A DNA stretch of 64,000 nucleotides from Vibrio diabolicus (GCA_001048675.1 CCKK01000029.1:37335-101334), one strand, 5' to 3'. Positions 44,540-55,047 are shown, counted from the stretch's first letter. Notes: generated from the letters alone by a model not told the origin. Numbers and translations are program-made.

Positions 44540-47398
44540 TTAAAGTGCAGCGATCGTTGTCTTCTGCTCTTCTAGCTTAGCTAGTGTCTCTTTGTAGCCT
44601 TCAAGCTTCTCACGCTCTTTAGCAACAACAGCTTCAGGTGCTTTCGCTACAAAGCCTTCGTTGCCCAGTTTGCCTTCGATACGCTTGATTTCGCCGTGCG
44701 TCTTCTTGATTTCGCCATCTAGACGAGCAAGCTCTGCATCTTTGTCGATCAAACCCGCCATTGGGATCATCAGCTCAGACTTGCCAACTAGTGCCGTTGC
44801 ACACGCTGGGGTTTCTTCGCCAGCTTCAAGCACGCGTACTGCTTCTAGCTTCGCTAGAGACATCAATACTTGTTTGCTTGCTTCTAGACGAGAGGCGTCT
44901 TTCTCATTCGCTGCTTTCAGCATAACGTCTAGAGGCTTGCCTGGGTTGATGTCGTACTCAGCACGTAGGTTGCGGATGCTAGTGATGAACGCTTTCACCC
45001 ACTCGATGTCGTCTAGCGCTTCTTGGTGGAAGTTCGCTTCGTCAAACTGAGGCAGAGTTTGTAGCATGATTGTCTCGCCCTCAATACCGTCAACTAGTGG
45101 CTTGATGCTTTGCCAGATAGTTTCTGTGATGTAAGGAATCACTGGGTGAGCCAGACGTAGCGTCTTCTCAAGTACCGTGATTAGTGTACGGCGAGTACCA
45201 CGCTGTTGCGCTTCAGTACCTTTCCATAGAACGGGTTTAGTTAGCTCTAGGTACCAGTCACAGAATTGGTTCCAGATGAATTCGTAAAGTGTGTTTGCAG
45301 CCATATCTAGACGGAAGTTGTCGATATGGTTGTTGAACGCTTTCGCTGCGAGTTCAAACTGAGACTCGATCCACTTGTCTGCTAGTGAGTACTCGATCTC
45401 ACCTTCACCAAAACCACAATCTTGCTCTTCTGTGTTCATCATTACGTAACGGCTTGCGTTCCATAGTTTGTTACAGAAGTTACGGTAACCTTCAAGACGC
45501 TTCATATCCCAGTTGATATCGCGACCTGTTGATGCCATTGCTGCAAGAGTGAAACGCAGTGCGTCTGTACCGTATGCTTCGATACCGTTTTCAAACGTCT
45601 TACGCGTGTTCTTCTCGATCTTCTTCGCTAGCTGAGGCTGCATCATGTTGCCACAACGCTTCTCTACTAGAGACTCTAGGTCGATACCATCGATCATGTC
45701 GATTGGGTCAAGTACGTTACCTTTCGACTTAGACATCTTGTCGCCGTTTTCGTCACGGATTAGGCCGGTAACGTAAACTGTCTTAAATGGTACTTGTGGT
45801 TTGCCATTTTCGTCTTTCACGAAGTGCATGGTCATCATGATCATGCGCGCAACCCAGAAGAAGATGATGTCGAAACCAGTTACTAGAACGTCTGAAGGGT
45901 GGAATACTTTCAGATCGTCAGTTTGCTCTGGCCAACCTTGAGTACCGAACGTCCATAGCGCAGAAGAGAACCATGTATCCAGTACGTCTTCGTCTTGGTG
46001 CAGCTCAATTACTGACTCTAGGTTGTTGTTCTTGCGAACTTCTTCTTCAGTGCGACCTACGTAAACATTACCTTGGTTGTCGTACCACGCTGGGATGCGG
46101 TGACCCCACCATAGCTGACGAGAGATACACCAGTCTTGAACGTCACGCATCCAAGAGAAGTACATGTTTTCGTATTGCTTAGGAACGAATTGGATGTCGC
46201 CGTTTTCTACTGCTTCAACTGCTGTTTTCGCTAGAGGCGCAGTACGTACGTACCATTGGTCAGTTAGCATTGGTTCGATAACCACGCCACCACGGTCGCC
46301 GTAAGGAACTTGTAGATCGTGATCTTTCACTTCTTCAAGTAGACCTAGCTCGTCGAATTCAGCAACGATAGCTTTACGAGCGGCAAAACGCTCCATACCG
46401 TGGTATTTAGCTGGTAGCTCAGTGCTGTAAGCGTCGCTTGCTTCGCCGTTAGTGTTGAATACTTCTGCTGCGTCGCGGATGTTCGCGTCGAAAGTCAGAA
46501 TGTTGATCATTGGTAGCTGGTGGCGCTTACCAACTTCGTAGTCGTTGAAGTCGTGCGCAGGTGTGATTTTCACACAGCCAGTACCTTTTTCCATATCTGC
46601 GTGCTCATCGCCCACGATTGGGATGCGACGATCAACGATAGGAAGGATGATTTCTTTACCGATAAGATCTTTGTAACGTGGATCTTCTGGGTTAACTGCA
46701 ACACCCGTATCGCCTAGCATGGTCTCTGGACGAGTCGTTGCAACAACGATGTAGTCTTTGCCATCCGCTGTTTTAGCACCATCTGCTAGTGGGTAGCGGA
46801 AGTGCCACATGTGGCCTTTAGTGTCTTTGTTCTCTACTTCTAGATCTGAGATCGCTGTGTGTAGCTTTGGATCCCAGTTAACTAGACGCTTACCGCGGTA
46901 GATTAGATCGTCTTCGTATAGACGTACGAAAACTTCTTGAACGGCGTTAGATAGACCATCGTCCATCGTAAAGCGCTCACGGTCCCAGTCTACTGATGCG
47001 CCAAGACGACGAAGCTGTTTAGTGATAGTGCCACCAGATTCGCCTTTCCATTCCCAGATTTTGTCGATGAAAGCTTCACGACCGTAATCGTGTTTTGTTT
47101 TGCCTTCTTCTGCAGCGATCTTACGCTCAACAACCATCTGAGTTGCGATACCAGCGTGGTCAGTACCTACTTGCCAAAGGGTGTTTTTACCCTTCATACG
47201 TTCACAACGGATAAGCGTATCCATGATCGTATCTTGGAACGCGTGGCCCATGTGTAGGCTACCAGTGACGTTCGGTGGCGGGATCATGATGCTGTATGAT
47301 TCTTTAGTAGTGTCACCGTGTGGCTTAAAGTAGCCTTTCTCTTCCCAAGTCTGATACAGAGCTTGTTCGATTGAAGTTGGGTTGTATGTCTTTTCCAT
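44540..47398 (-). CDS. valS: Valyl-tRNA synthetase
   Basis: Class I aminoacyl-tRNA synthetase, 952 residues, normal length. HIGH motif appears as PNVTGSLHMGHAF near residue 38, KMSKS as DKMSKSKGNVLDP near 555. The editing CP1 domain with TTRPETMLGDTGVAV lies near 222, the anticodon-binding domain at about 680-830, and a C-terminal coiled coil (LARLDGEIKKTHGEIKRIEG at about 882) is present. The gene order valS-holC-pepA-lptF-lptG matches E. coli. Confidence 0.98.
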   Translation of the reverse strand: MEKTYNPTSIEQALYQTWEEKGYFKPHGDTTKESYSIMIPPPNVTGSLHMGHAFQDTIMDTLIRCERMKGKNTLWQVGTDHAGIATQMVVERKIAAEEGKTKHDYGREAFIDKIWEWKGESGGTITKQLRRLGASVDWDRERFTMDDGLSNAVQEVFVRLYEDDLIYRGKRLVNWDPKLHTAISDLEVENKDTKGHMWHFRYPLADGAKTADGKDYIVVATTRPETMLGDTGVAVNPEDPRYKDLIGKEIILPIVDRRIPIVGDEHADMEKGTGCVKITPAHDFNDYEVGKRHQLPMINILTFDANIRDAAEVFNTNGEASDAYSTELPAKYHGMERFAARKAIVAEFDELGLLEEVKDHDLQVPYGDRGGVVIEPMLTDQWYVRTAPLAKTAVEAVENGDIQFVPKQYENMYFSWMRDVQDWCISRQLWWGHRIPAWYDNQGNVYVGRTEEEVRKNNNLESVIELHQDEDVLDTWFSSALWTFGTQGWPEQTDDLKVFHPSDVLVTGFDIIFFWVARMIMMTMHFVKDENGKPQVPFKTVYVTGLIRDENGDKMSKSKGNVLDPIDMIDGIDLESLVEKRCGNMMQPQLAKKIEKNTRKTFENGIEAYGTDALRFTLAAMASTGRDINWDMKRLEGYRNFCNKLWNASRYVMMNTEEQDCGFGEGEIEYSLADKWIESQFELAAKAFNNHIDNFRLDMAANTLYEFIWNQFCDWYLELTKPVLWKGTEAQQRGTRRTLITVLEKTLRLAHPVIPYITETIWQSIKPLVDGIEGETIMLQTLPQFDEANFHQEALDDIEWVKAFITSIRNLRAEYDINPGKPLDVMLKAANEKDASRLEASKQVLMSLAKLEAVRVLEAGEETPACATALVGKSELMIPMAGLIDKDAELARLDGEIKKTHGEIKRIEGKLGNEGFVAKAPEAVVAKEREKLEGYKETLAKLEEQKTTIAAL

Positions 47399-47494
47399 AG
47401 CGCTCTTTTAATGGATACGTTGATGGTTGAATCTTAGTCAATCTTTATAAGTGAGGGATCTTAACAAGATCGCCTTAACTATAAGGATTGACCG

Positions 47495-47947
47495 TTAAGG
47501 ATATCGAATTTCGATCGTTTGCAGCTGGTAACCTGCTTGACGGTAAATTTTATATCTTTCTCTTGCGAGTTGTTTAGCTTTTTCTTCGCAGGGCACGAAG
47601 TCTACCACTTGAGCAAACTTGTTCGCAAAGGTTGTCTCATTTTCCGCCAAATTAATTACCAATTGACGATTCCAAGACGGCTTTACACCGTTATGGCCGA
47701 TCTCAATATTGGTGGCGTATTTCGGTCCTTCGCCTACGAGGTTATGTGCCATGAACTTGTCTGCATCAACTTGCCAAAAGGCTTCAGCGAGCTGCTCGGC
47801 GTGTGGTTTGTCTTGGCAGTTTAAATACACTTTAGCGCCTTGGCGGGCAAAGTGCTGCGCCAAAAACACAATGTACTCTTCAAAGCCAGCCACCGTTGCT
47901 TGCGGGCTCTCTTCGTTAATGATGTAGAAGGTTGCAGTTTGCATCAT
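47495..47947 (-). CDS. holC: DNA polymerase III chi subunit HolC
   Basis: Chi subunit (150 aa) of the clamp loader, linking the psi subunit to single-stranded DNA-binding protein. The start ATFYIINEESP corresponds to ATFYLL in E. coli HolC, and AEAFWQVDADKFMAHNLVGEGP and the C-terminal region VVDFVPCEEKAKQLARERYKI are typical (strings shown partly). Two adjacent ATG codons (47947 and 47944) are both possible; the second has slightly better spacing to GAGAGA. Located between valS and pepA as in E. coli. Confidence 0.93.
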   Translation of the reverse strand: MMQTATFYIINEESPQATVAGFEEYIVFLAQHFARQGAKVYLNCQDKPHAEQLAEAFWQVDADKFMAHNLVGEGPKYATNIEIGHNGVKPSWNRQLVINLAENETTFANKFAQVVDFVPCEEKAKQLARERYKIYRQAGYQLQTIEIRYP

Positions 47948-48019
47948 TCTCTCACTTGCCTTGGGTCTCTTCCTAAGACCATCTTAAGTCCCATTTTCAT
48001 TTTAGAAAATTAGGATAAT

Positions 48020-48043
48020 AAAAAAGGGCCTTGCGGCCCTTTT
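48020..48043 (-). terminator. pepA terminator
   Basis: Dyad AAAAGGGCC-TTGC-GGCCCTTTT 17 bp after the pepA stop, with T-rich sequence on both strands. Confidence 0.85.
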
Positions 48044-48059
48044 AGATTTTGTTCAGAAA

Positions 48060-49568
48060 TTACTCTTCTGTCTCTTGGCCGCTGCGGTTCAAAAGGAATT
48101 GGACAAGCATTGAGACAGGACGGCCCGTTGAGCCTTTCGCTGCGCCTGATTTCCATGCGGTACCTGCGATATCGACGTGAGCCCAGTTGTACTTTTTAGC
48201 AAACTTAGATAAGAAGCAACCCGCAGTGATAGTACCAGCAGGACGGCCACCAATGTTTGCCATATCCGCAAACGGGCTCTTCAACTGCTCGTGGTACTCA
48301 TCTGCCATTGGTAGACGCCATGCACGGTCACTTGCTTGCTCAGAAGCATTCACTAGTTCGTGAGACAGTGGGTTATGGTTAGAGATAACGCCACTGATGT
48401 GGTGACCTAGTGCGATAACACAAGCGCCGGTTAGCGTTGCAACGTCAACCACGCAGTCTGGTTCGAAACGCTCTACGTAAGTCAGTGCGTCACAAAGAAC
48501 AAGACGACCTTCCGCATCCGTGTTCAGAACTTCTACAGTTTGACCAGACATTGTCGTTAGGATATCACCTGGACGGTAAGCATTGCTGCCGGGCATGTTT
48601 TCACAGCCTGCTAGAACACCAATAACGTTAATTGGTAGGTTTAGCTTCGCTAGCGCTTTCATTGTACCGAATACCGATGCCGCACCACACATGTCGTACT
48701 TCATCTCATCCATACCTTCGCCCGGTTTTAGAGAGATACCGCCTGAATCGAAGGTTAGACCTTTACCTACTAGCACAATAGGTTTTGCATCTGAGTCAGG
48801 GTTACCTTTGTACTCGATGATAGACATCATAGATTCGTTTTTAGAACCACGACCGACTGCTAGGTAAGAGGTCATACCCAGTTTTTCCATCTCTTGCTCA
48901 CCAATGATTTTGGTGGTTACGGTTTCGTAATCGTCCGCCAGACGACGAGCTTGAGAAGCGAGGTAAGCTGGGTTAGCTACGTTTGGTGGCATGTTGCCAA
49001 GATCTTTTGAGGCTTTGACACCAGATGCGATAGCGAGACCATGAGTGATTGCTTTTTCACCCAAGTTTAATTCACGACGCGTTGGTACATTGAAAACAAG
49101 CTTGCGCAGTGGGCGGCGAGTCTCAGGTTTAACGCTCTTGAATTGATTAAATGTGTATAGACCATCTTTAGTCGCTTCTACAGCCTGGCGTACTTTCCAG
49201 TATGTATCACGACCCTTAACATGCAGTTCAGTTAGGAAACATACCGCTTCCATTGAGCCTGTCTCGTTAAGTGTGCTGATCGTCTTTTGAATGATTTCCT
49301 TGTACTGGCGCTCGCCAAGTTCACGTTCTTTGCCGCAACCGACAAGTAAAACGCGCTCTGACAAAACACCTGGTACTTGATGCAGTAGCAGCATCTGACC
49401 AGGTTTACCCTCTAGATCACCACGGCGAAGTAGTGAACTGATGTAACCGTCACTGATTTTATCAAGTTGTTCGGCTACTGGAGAAAGGCGACGTGGTTCA
49501 AACACACCAACAACGATACATGCGCTACGTTGTTTCTCTGGACTGCCACTTTTTACACTGAACTCCAT
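48060..49568 (-). CDS. pepA: Leucyl aminopeptidase PepA
   Basis: M17 metallo-aminopeptidase, 502 residues; in E. coli PepA also acts as a DNA-binding accessory factor in Xer recombination and carAB control. The catalytic signature NTDAEGRLVLCDAL lies near residue 350, with metal ligands around VGKGLTFDSGGISLK near 267 and the FDSGG loop. The C-terminal GRPVSMLVQFLL is typical. It is divergent from lptF across 200 bp. Confidence 0.97.
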   Translation of the reverse strand: MEFSVKSGSPEKQRSACIVVGVFEPRRLSPVAEQLDKISDGYISSLLRRGDLEGKPGQMLLLHQVPGVLSERVLLVGCGKERELGERQYKEIIQKTISTLNETGSMEAVCFLTELHVKGRDTYWKVRQAVEATKDGLYTFNQFKSVKPETRRPLRKLVFNVPTRRELNLGEKAITHGLAIASGVKASKDLGNMPPNVANPAYLASQARRLADDYETVTTKIIGEQEMEKLGMTSYLAVGRGSKNESMMSIIEYKGNPDSDAKPIVLVGKGLTFDSGGISLKPGEGMDEMKYDMCGAASVFGTMKALAKLNLPINVIGVLAGCENMPGSNAYRPGDILTTMSGQTVEVLNTDAEGRLVLCDALTYVERFEPDCVVDVATLTGACVIALGHHISGVISNHNPLSHELVNASEQASDRAWRLPMADEYHEQLKSPFADMANIGGRPAGTITAGCFLSKFAKKYNWAHVDIAGTAWKSGAAKGSTGRPVSMLVQFLLNRSGQETEE

Positions 49569-49768
49569 GCGTACTCCTACATCCTGAAGACAAATTGCTC
49601 TAAATGTTAGATAATGATCGCTTACTTGTTGAATTTTAGCTCCAGGCTTACATGCAGAGCTGATTAAGCGACTAACATCTAGTTTATAATTTTTAAAAAA
49701 ATAAATGGTTCAACGGGAAACTATAGTGATTCGACCAAAAAAACAAGTTTTGTATAGGTAATTTCAGC

Positions 49769-50869
49769 GTGATTATTGTTAGATATTTGATCCGCGAAAC
49801 ACTCAAGAGCCAATTTGCGATTTTTTTCGTACTTTTTTTGGTGTTTGTAAGCCAGAAATTCATAAGTGTTCTTGCTGATGCTTCTGATGGGGATATTCCT
49901 GCTGGATTGATTTTCTCGATTGTTGGTTTGAATATGCCAGCAATGGGGTTGTTAATGCTGCCTTTGAGTCTGTATATCGGCATACTGATCACGTTTGGTC
50001 GCCTGTATGCAGAGAGCGAAATTGTCGTGATGAACGCGACAGGTATTGGTAACAAATTCCTGGTACAAGCGGCCTTGTACTTAGCACTGATTACTTCTGC
50101 TGTAGCGGCTTTCAATGCATTGTGGTTATCGCCGTGGTCTCAAGACCGTGTTGAGCAACTTTATGAACAAGTGGCGGCAGAAAACAGCGTTGACTTGCTA
50201 AAGAAGGGGCAATTCCAAGGCACGCCAGATGGTTCATCGGTTGTGTTCATTGATGACATTAAAGACAATACATTGAGCAACGTTTTTGTCGCGCAGATGC
50301 GCCCGAGAGATTCAGTATTGCCGAGTGTGATGTTCTCGTCTTCTGGTGAAGTAAAAGAACTGTCGGACGGCCGTCAGGTCATCACCATGAAAGAAGGCAC
50401 GCGTTATGAAGGTGTGCCTACTCGCGTTGAATATATGATCACAAAATTCGATGAATACGAAGGCGTTATCGGCCAGCGTGAGGTCAAAAAGAAAGGGCGA
50501 GATTGGGAAGCGTACCCAACGGTTGATTTGATTGGACACCCAGACCCAGAAGCACAAGCAGAGCTGCAATGGCGAATTTCGTTATTTGTGTGTATTCCAC
50601 TCTTAACGATGCTGGTTATTCCTTTGTCGGCGGTGAATCCGCGTCAGGGACGATTTGCCAAAATGGGGCCCGCGATTCTTATTTATCTAGCGTATTTCCT
50701 GGCGATTAGTGCAACAAAATCTGCATTAGAAGATGGTGACATTCCGGCGGCAATCGGCATGTGGCCAATTAATGCGATGTTACTGATTGTCGCAATCATG
50801 GCCAATATGATGGACAGCGTTGCTGCTCGACGAATAAAAGACAAATTCCGTAAGAAGAGGCTCGCGTAA
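49769..50869 (+). CDS. lptF: LPS export permease LptF
   Basis: Permease subunit of LptB2FGC, 366 residues, with six transmembrane segments (three at about 12-120, three at about 270-355) around a periplasmic jellyroll domain. The start is a GTG giving VIIVRYLIRETLKSQFAIFF, aligned with the E. coli LptF N-terminus. It ends 3 bp before lptG, so the two are cotranscribed. The ATPase LptB and LptC/LptA are encoded at 26.6-28.4 kb in this window. Confidence 0.97.
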   Translation: MIIVRYLIRETLKSQFAIFFVLFLVFVSQKFISVLADASDGDIPAGLIFSIVGLNMPAMGLLMLPLSLYIGILITFGRLYAESEIVVMNATGIGNKFLVQAALYLALITSAVAAFNALWLSPWSQDRVEQLYEQVAAENSVDLLKKGQFQGTPDGSSVVFIDDIKDNTLSNVFVAQMRPRDSVLPSVMFSSSGEVKELSDGRQVITMKEGTRYEGVPTRVEYMITKFDEYEGVIGQREVKKKGRDWEAYPTVDLIGHPDPEAQAELQWRISLFVCIPLLTMLVIPLSAVNPRQGRFAKMGPAILIYLAYFLAISATKSALEDGDIPAAIGMWPINAMLLIVAIMANMMDSVAARRIKDKFRKKRLA

Positions 50870-50872
50870 GCT

Positions 50873-51943
50873 GTGTTCAAAATCTTAGACCTTTACATCG
50901 GTAGAACCATCATCTCTACCACTGCCTTGGTTTTAGCGACGTTTGTTGGCTTATCGGGCATCATCAAATACGTAGAACAGTTACGTAAAGTAGGGCGAGG
51001 CGTGTATGACCTCACTCATGCGTTGTACTTTGTGTTGCTGAGTGTGCCGCGTGATATCGAAATGTTCTTCCCAATGGCGGCATTACTCGGTGCCCTTATT
51101 GGTTTGGGTATGTTGGCGTCAAGCTCTGAGCTGGTGGTGATGCAAGCTGCTGGTTTCTCAAAGTTGGATATCGGGTTATCCGTGCTCAAAACGGCGGTGC
51201 CACTTATGCTTATCGTTATGACGTTAGGGCAATGGGGCGCTCCAGAAGCACAAAAGATGGCTCGTGACCTACGATCCTTTGCGATATCTGGAGGTAGTAT
51301 TGTCTCAGTTCGTTCTGGAGTTTGGGCTCGTGACGCAAACGACTTTATCTTTATAGGTAAAGTCGAAGACGACAAGCTTTATGCTTTAAATATGTGGCGT
51401 TTTGATGATGATAAGAATCTACAAAAGGTTATCTTTGCTGAAGAGGTCGACTATCAACAAGATAACAATTGGTTGATGCGAGACGTACAAATCACGGATA
51501 TGAAAAATGAAAACGTGATTTCGAAGCAAGACATCGAACAGATGGAATGGCATACGTCATTGGCTCCAGATAAGCTAGCTGTGGTGACGGTAAAGCCTGA
51601 AGAGTTATCACTGAGCGGCTTGTATGATTACGTGACCTATCTGAAAGCATCTGAGCAAGATGCATCTCGCTATGAATTGGCGTTTTGGCGTAAGTTGACA
51701 CAGCCGCTTTCAATTGCCGTGATGATGTTGATGGCGCTATCGTTTGTTTTCGGTCCACTCAGAAGTGTGACCATGGGGGCAAGGGTATTGTCGGGCGTGG
51801 TTGCCGGGTTTACTTTTTATATATCCAGTGAGTTCTTTGGCCCATTAAGCTTGGTATATGGCATATCCCCAGTGTTTGGTGCATTGGCTCCGAGCCTGGT
51901 GTTCTTAGCCATTGCGATTGCGCTGCTGAGAAGAAAGCTGTAG
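50873..51943 (+). CDS. lptG: LPS export permease LptG
   Basis: Second permease of the LPS extractor, 356 residues with the same three-plus-three membrane layout as LptF and a central periplasmic domain. It uses a GTG start 3 bp after lptF, beginning FKILDLYIGRTIISTTALVL. The C-terminal membrane part includes FYISSEFFGPLSLVYG. The gene closes the unit with a strong terminator. Confidence 0.97.
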   Translation: MFKILDLYIGRTIISTTALVLATFVGLSGIIKYVEQLRKVGRGVYDLTHALYFVLLSVPRDIEMFFPMAALLGALIGLGMLASSSELVVMQAAGFSKLDIGLSVLKTAVPLMLIVMTLGQWGAPEAQKMARDLRSFAISGGSIVSVRSGVWARDANDFIFIGKVEDDKLYALNMWRFDDDKNLQKVIFAEEVDYQQDNNWLMRDVQITDMKNENVISKQDIEQMEWHTSLAPDKLAVVTVKPEELSLSGLYDYVTYLKASEQDASRYELAFWRKLTQPLSIAVMMLMALSFVFGPLRSVTMGARVLSGVVAGFTFYISSEFFGPLSLVYGISPVFGALAPSLVFLAIAIALLRRKL

Positions 51944-51986
51944 CTGAAGTATCACCGAATAAACCATGTATCATCGGATAAAGTGT

Positions 51987-52015
51987 AAAAGGAAGGCATT
52001 ATGCCTTCCTTTTTT
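51987..52015 (+). terminator. Bidirectional terminator (lptG / RDD gene)
   Basis: Dyad AAAAGGAAGGCAT-TATGCCTTCCTTTT followed by TT on the plus strand; A-rich on the other side. Confidence 0.92.
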
Positions 52016-52030
52016 GTATTCCCGGATAAG

Positions 52031-52510
52031 TTAGTTTGCCTTAGGCAACACAACAACCTCTGTTTTTGCCCAAATGTCGTGGAACCCACGTTTCTTGGGA
52101 TCAATCGGTACAGTCAGGTTTGCCAAACCAAAGCCAGATGTTGCAATGCGAATCATGGCTTGAGTGACTGTAATCGGCGCACCGTCTTTGGCATTGCGAA
52201 CTCGAAGTTTCCAAGCGCGCATCCCAAGTGTTTGCCCTGCTCGCGTCCAGAAGAAGACAAAGAAGTATATCCATACAACCGCAAGATACAGTGTAAATAG
52301 AGGGCTTAATACAGGGTGCTTTCCGAGCATATCAGCGGCATCTGCGTACTCGCCATAGCTCAACAGCCCTGCAGCATTTAGTGCAAACACAATGGCCATA
52401 ACAATACCTGCGGCCATCATTTCAATTGCGATAATAATCAATGTGTCGTAAATCAACGCTGCAAGTCGACGAAAGAGACCAGCAGGTGGAAGAGTTGTAG
52501 ACGTTGTCAT
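52031..52510 (-). CDS. RDD family membrane protein
   Basis: Small membrane protein (159 aa) with an RDD domain: an N-terminal PAGLFRRLAALIYDTLIIIA with the conserved Arg and Asp in helix 1, helices at about 18-48 and 75-100, and the RAGQTLGMRAWKLRVRN segment near 101. RDD proteins are of mixed or unknown role, some act as Na+/H+ antiporters or in envelope stress. Convergent with lptG. Substrate or partner not predictable from here. Confidence 0.85.
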   Translation of the reverse strand: MTTSTTLPPAGLFRRLAALIYDTLIIIAIEMMAAGIVMAIVFALNAAGLLSYGEYADAADMLGKHPVLSPLFTLYLAVVWIYFFVFFWTRAGQTLGMRAWKLRVRNAKDGAPITVTQAMIRIATSGFGLANLTVPIDPKKRGFHDIWAKTEVVVLPKAN

Positions 52511-52694
52511 TATTCCATCACTTACCTTAAAAATTGTGCGTCAGAATATAGATTCCCTCACCAAGAGAAAAGAGACCTAACGCACAGAGTCTTTAATTAT
52601 GCATAAACGAAGTGACTTTTCTGCTGTGTGTTATGAACACATATCATGATGTACAAGGCCTTTCGGTAACCTATTTCAACTGAATTTTACTTGC

Positions 52695-53963
52695 CTAACC
52701 ATTAGCTTTTTGGTCTGTAACTAGATTAGACAGATGAGAGAGTTGGTGTTTCTCATCTTCGGTATAATGCTGGCTCAAGGCGAGCTCTAAAGCTTTTTCT
52801 GATAGCTTGGTTGCAGGTGATAAAAACAACTTGGGGTGCATACTAGAAAGAGCCAGCAAGGCTTTTTGTAGGCGAATCTGTATTTGGAGTTGCGCTGCAC
52901 CATCGTGCGCGATTGGCAAAAAGACATCATCAAATAAATCTTGGCAGCTTAATGCGGGCACAAATAACCTAGGGTATCGAGTCTTGGTAGGCGGCTCGCT
53001 GAGTAACTCTCCCCATAATGAAAGGGCTCGTACAGAACGCCCAAGAACATCAATCGCGGTACCGTTATCATTCACGGCGGGGGAGAGAGCTCGTGAGGCA
53101 ATCTCCGCCATGACGACTAATCCAAAACGAGGATCTTGATCATAGGAACGCTCCGTTCGAATCGTGAAGGCTGCCGTTATTTCGTTTTCGTCTGGCAACG
53201 CTCCACAAACCCAAGCCAATGGTTGACTCACATACACAAAACTTCCTGGTTGTCGTTCAAGATAGATGGTGCATTGGTTTGCTTCAGCAATACTATCTAG
53301 ATGATGCATATCAACATGCTGTAAGTAGCCAATTTCTTGGCTGAAAATAGGCTTGCTTCCTCTGGGTTTATGTTCTGGATGGCTCCATGGGTGAGCACCT
53401 AGCCAACGCTCTTTGCCCCGTTTTCTTATCGCATCTAACAAGGCTTGCTCTACGTATGAAGTGGTTTCACTGACCCTTCCTAGTACGGAAAGGTGCTGAA
53501 TCCAACGTAGCAGAGTGAGTATGATCATCACGATTACGGCGATAGTCACGATGAACAGATAAATTTGTGCTTGTTGATGATAGGCCCCAATACCTAGCGC
53601 GATAATGCCTACCAAACTAAATAGAAAAGAGCCAAGAAAGGTTGCTAAGGCATTTTGTGTTGTGCTGTCTTCCATCAACAGTTTTGTCGCTCGCGGCGTT
53701 ACCCCTGCACTAGCGGCACTGTACGCTGAGACCATTATATTGAGCGAGAATGTGGTCACCGCAAGCATGGAAGTCGCGAGGATATTTAATATGTTGTTAA
53801 GCAAATCCTTACTGACGTTGATTGCAGGAGGCAGAGTAATGAACTGGTTTAAAACAATGGATATTAGGGCGGTGGCGACAGCAAGTAAGGCATAAAGTGA
53901 CGTGCGAACCCACAGTTTGCGCGTCATTTGCTTCAGTAACCATTGCCATTTTGACCCAGTCAT
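52695..53963 (-). CDS. DUF2254 membrane protein
   Basis: Protein of 422 residues of the DUF2254 family. Four hydrophobic segments lie in the first 160 residues (about 17-40, 60-85, 108-130, 138-160), then a cytoplasmic or periplasmic region including the conserved AEIASRALSPAVNDNGTA near 280, given here as SRALSPAVNDNGTA. The family is widespread but has no assigned function. It is transcribed alone with 184 and 228 bp of gene-free sequence on its sides. Confidence 0.85.
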   Translation of the reverse strand: MTGSKWQWLLKQMTRKLWVRTSLYALLAVATALISIVLNQFITLPPAINVSKDLLNNILNILATSMLAVTTFSLNIMVSAYSAASAGVTPRATKLLMEDSTTQNALATFLGSFLFSLVGIIALGIGAYHQQAQIYLFIVTIAVIVMIILTLLRWIQHLSVLGRVSETTSYVEQALLDAIRKRGKERWLGAHPWSHPEHKPRGSKPIFSQEIGYLQHVDMHHLDSIAEANQCTIYLERQPGSFVYVSQPLAWVCGALPDENEITAAFTIRTERSYDQDPRFGLVVMAEIASRALSPAVNDNGTAIDVLGRSVRALSLWGELLSEPPTKTRYPRLFVPALSCQDLFDDVFLPIAHDGAAQLQIQIRLQKALLALSSMHPKLFLSPATKLSEKALELALSQHYTEDEKHQLSHLSNLVTDQKANG

Positions 53964-54191
53964 TCGTATGCTCCTATTAGGCTCTTACTCGAAAGTCGAT
54001 AGAAAATTCAGAAAGTTATTCTTGCTTAAGCATAGGTTAAATCTTCCTCGTTCTACTTGGTATTTCATGCATCATGAGAGTAAGAAAGCCGCTTGCTTCA
54101 AAGAATGGTGTTCTTGAGGTGTGAATTACCAAGATTCTGTTACCTTAATTGATAGATGCATTAAAAGTATGTGATTGAAAAGAGGTAACGC

Positions 54192-54857
54192 ATGATTGTA
54201 ATTACAGGTGCAAGTAGCGGTTTAGGGGCAGAGCTGGCAAAGCGTTATGATACGGAAGACAAAGAGACGTATATCATAGGAAGAAACACAGAAAAACTAT
54301 CCGCATTAGCTAAACAACTCTCTCATAACGTCGGCTATCAAGCTTGCAACCTTTCACTGCATCAAGATGTGAAACACCTATTTGATGGGATGAAACAGCC
54401 GCCTGAAATGGTCATTCATAGTGCAGGAAGTGGTTATTTTGGCGAACTGGAAGAGCAGGAGCCGGAAGAGATTCAAAAACTGATTGATAATAACCTGAAT
54501 TCTGCCATTCATGTATTAAGAGAGTTAGTAAAGCGTTACAAAGATCAACCGATAAAAGTGGTCATGGTTATGTCTACTGCTGCGCAACAGCCTAAAGCGC
54601 AAGAGTCTACGTATTGTGCTGTGAAGTGGGCTGTCAAAGGATTAATCGAGTCGGTTCGTTTGGAGTTAAAAGGAAAGCCAATGAAAATTATCGCGGTTTA
54701 TCCTGGTGGAATGGATACGGAATTCTGGAAAACAAGCGGCAACACGATGGACACGAGTCACTTCATGCAAGCGGAAGATGCTGCTGAGATGCTCCATACA
54801 GCTTTGTCGAGCATTGGGAATGGTTATGTTTCTGATATTACAGTGAATAGAATTTAA
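54192..54857 (+). CDS. Short-chain dehydrogenase/reductase
   Basis: SDR-family oxidoreductase of 221 residues. The cofactor motif is TGASSGLGAELAKRY (TGxxxGxG) near residue 5; the catalytic Ser is in VMSTAAQQ near 126 and the YxxxK motif in TYCAVKWAVKG near 141. Asn in NNLNSAIHVL near 97 fits the catalytic tetrad. Short for the family, with only a brief C-terminal extension. Substrate unknown. A GAGGT ribosome site precedes the ATG. Confidence 0.9.
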   Translation: MIVITGASSGLGAELAKRYDTEDKETYIIGRNTEKLSALAKQLSHNVGYQACNLSLHQDVKHLFDGMKQPPEMVIHSAGSGYFGELEEQEPEEIQKLIDNNLNSAIHVLRELVKRYKDQPIKVVMVMSTAAQQPKAQESTYCAVKWAVKGLIESVRLELKGKPMKIIAVYPGGMDTEFWKTSGNTMDTSHFMQAEDAAEMLHTALSSIGNGYVSDITVNRI

Positions 54858-54988
54858 AAAGAGTTACGTATACACATTTTCACCTGGATCAGTAGTAGGA
54901 AATGGAGCGTACGTTTCTTATGAGTACAGCTTTGTCACACTTTGTGGCGAAATTATCAGCAAACGATAGTTATTTAAGGTATTTCTGC

Positions 54989-55016
54989 TTGCGCAGGTCA
55001 AAAGCTTCCGTATAAT
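54989..55016 (+). promoter_or_regulatory. Promoter of tRNA-Leu
   Basis: TTGCGC and TATAAT separated by 16 bp, ending 31 bp before the tRNA 5' end, with a GC-containing stretch after the -10. Confidence 0.75.
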
Positions 55017-55047
55017 GCCAACCATCAAAGGGCAATAGCCCAAAGAT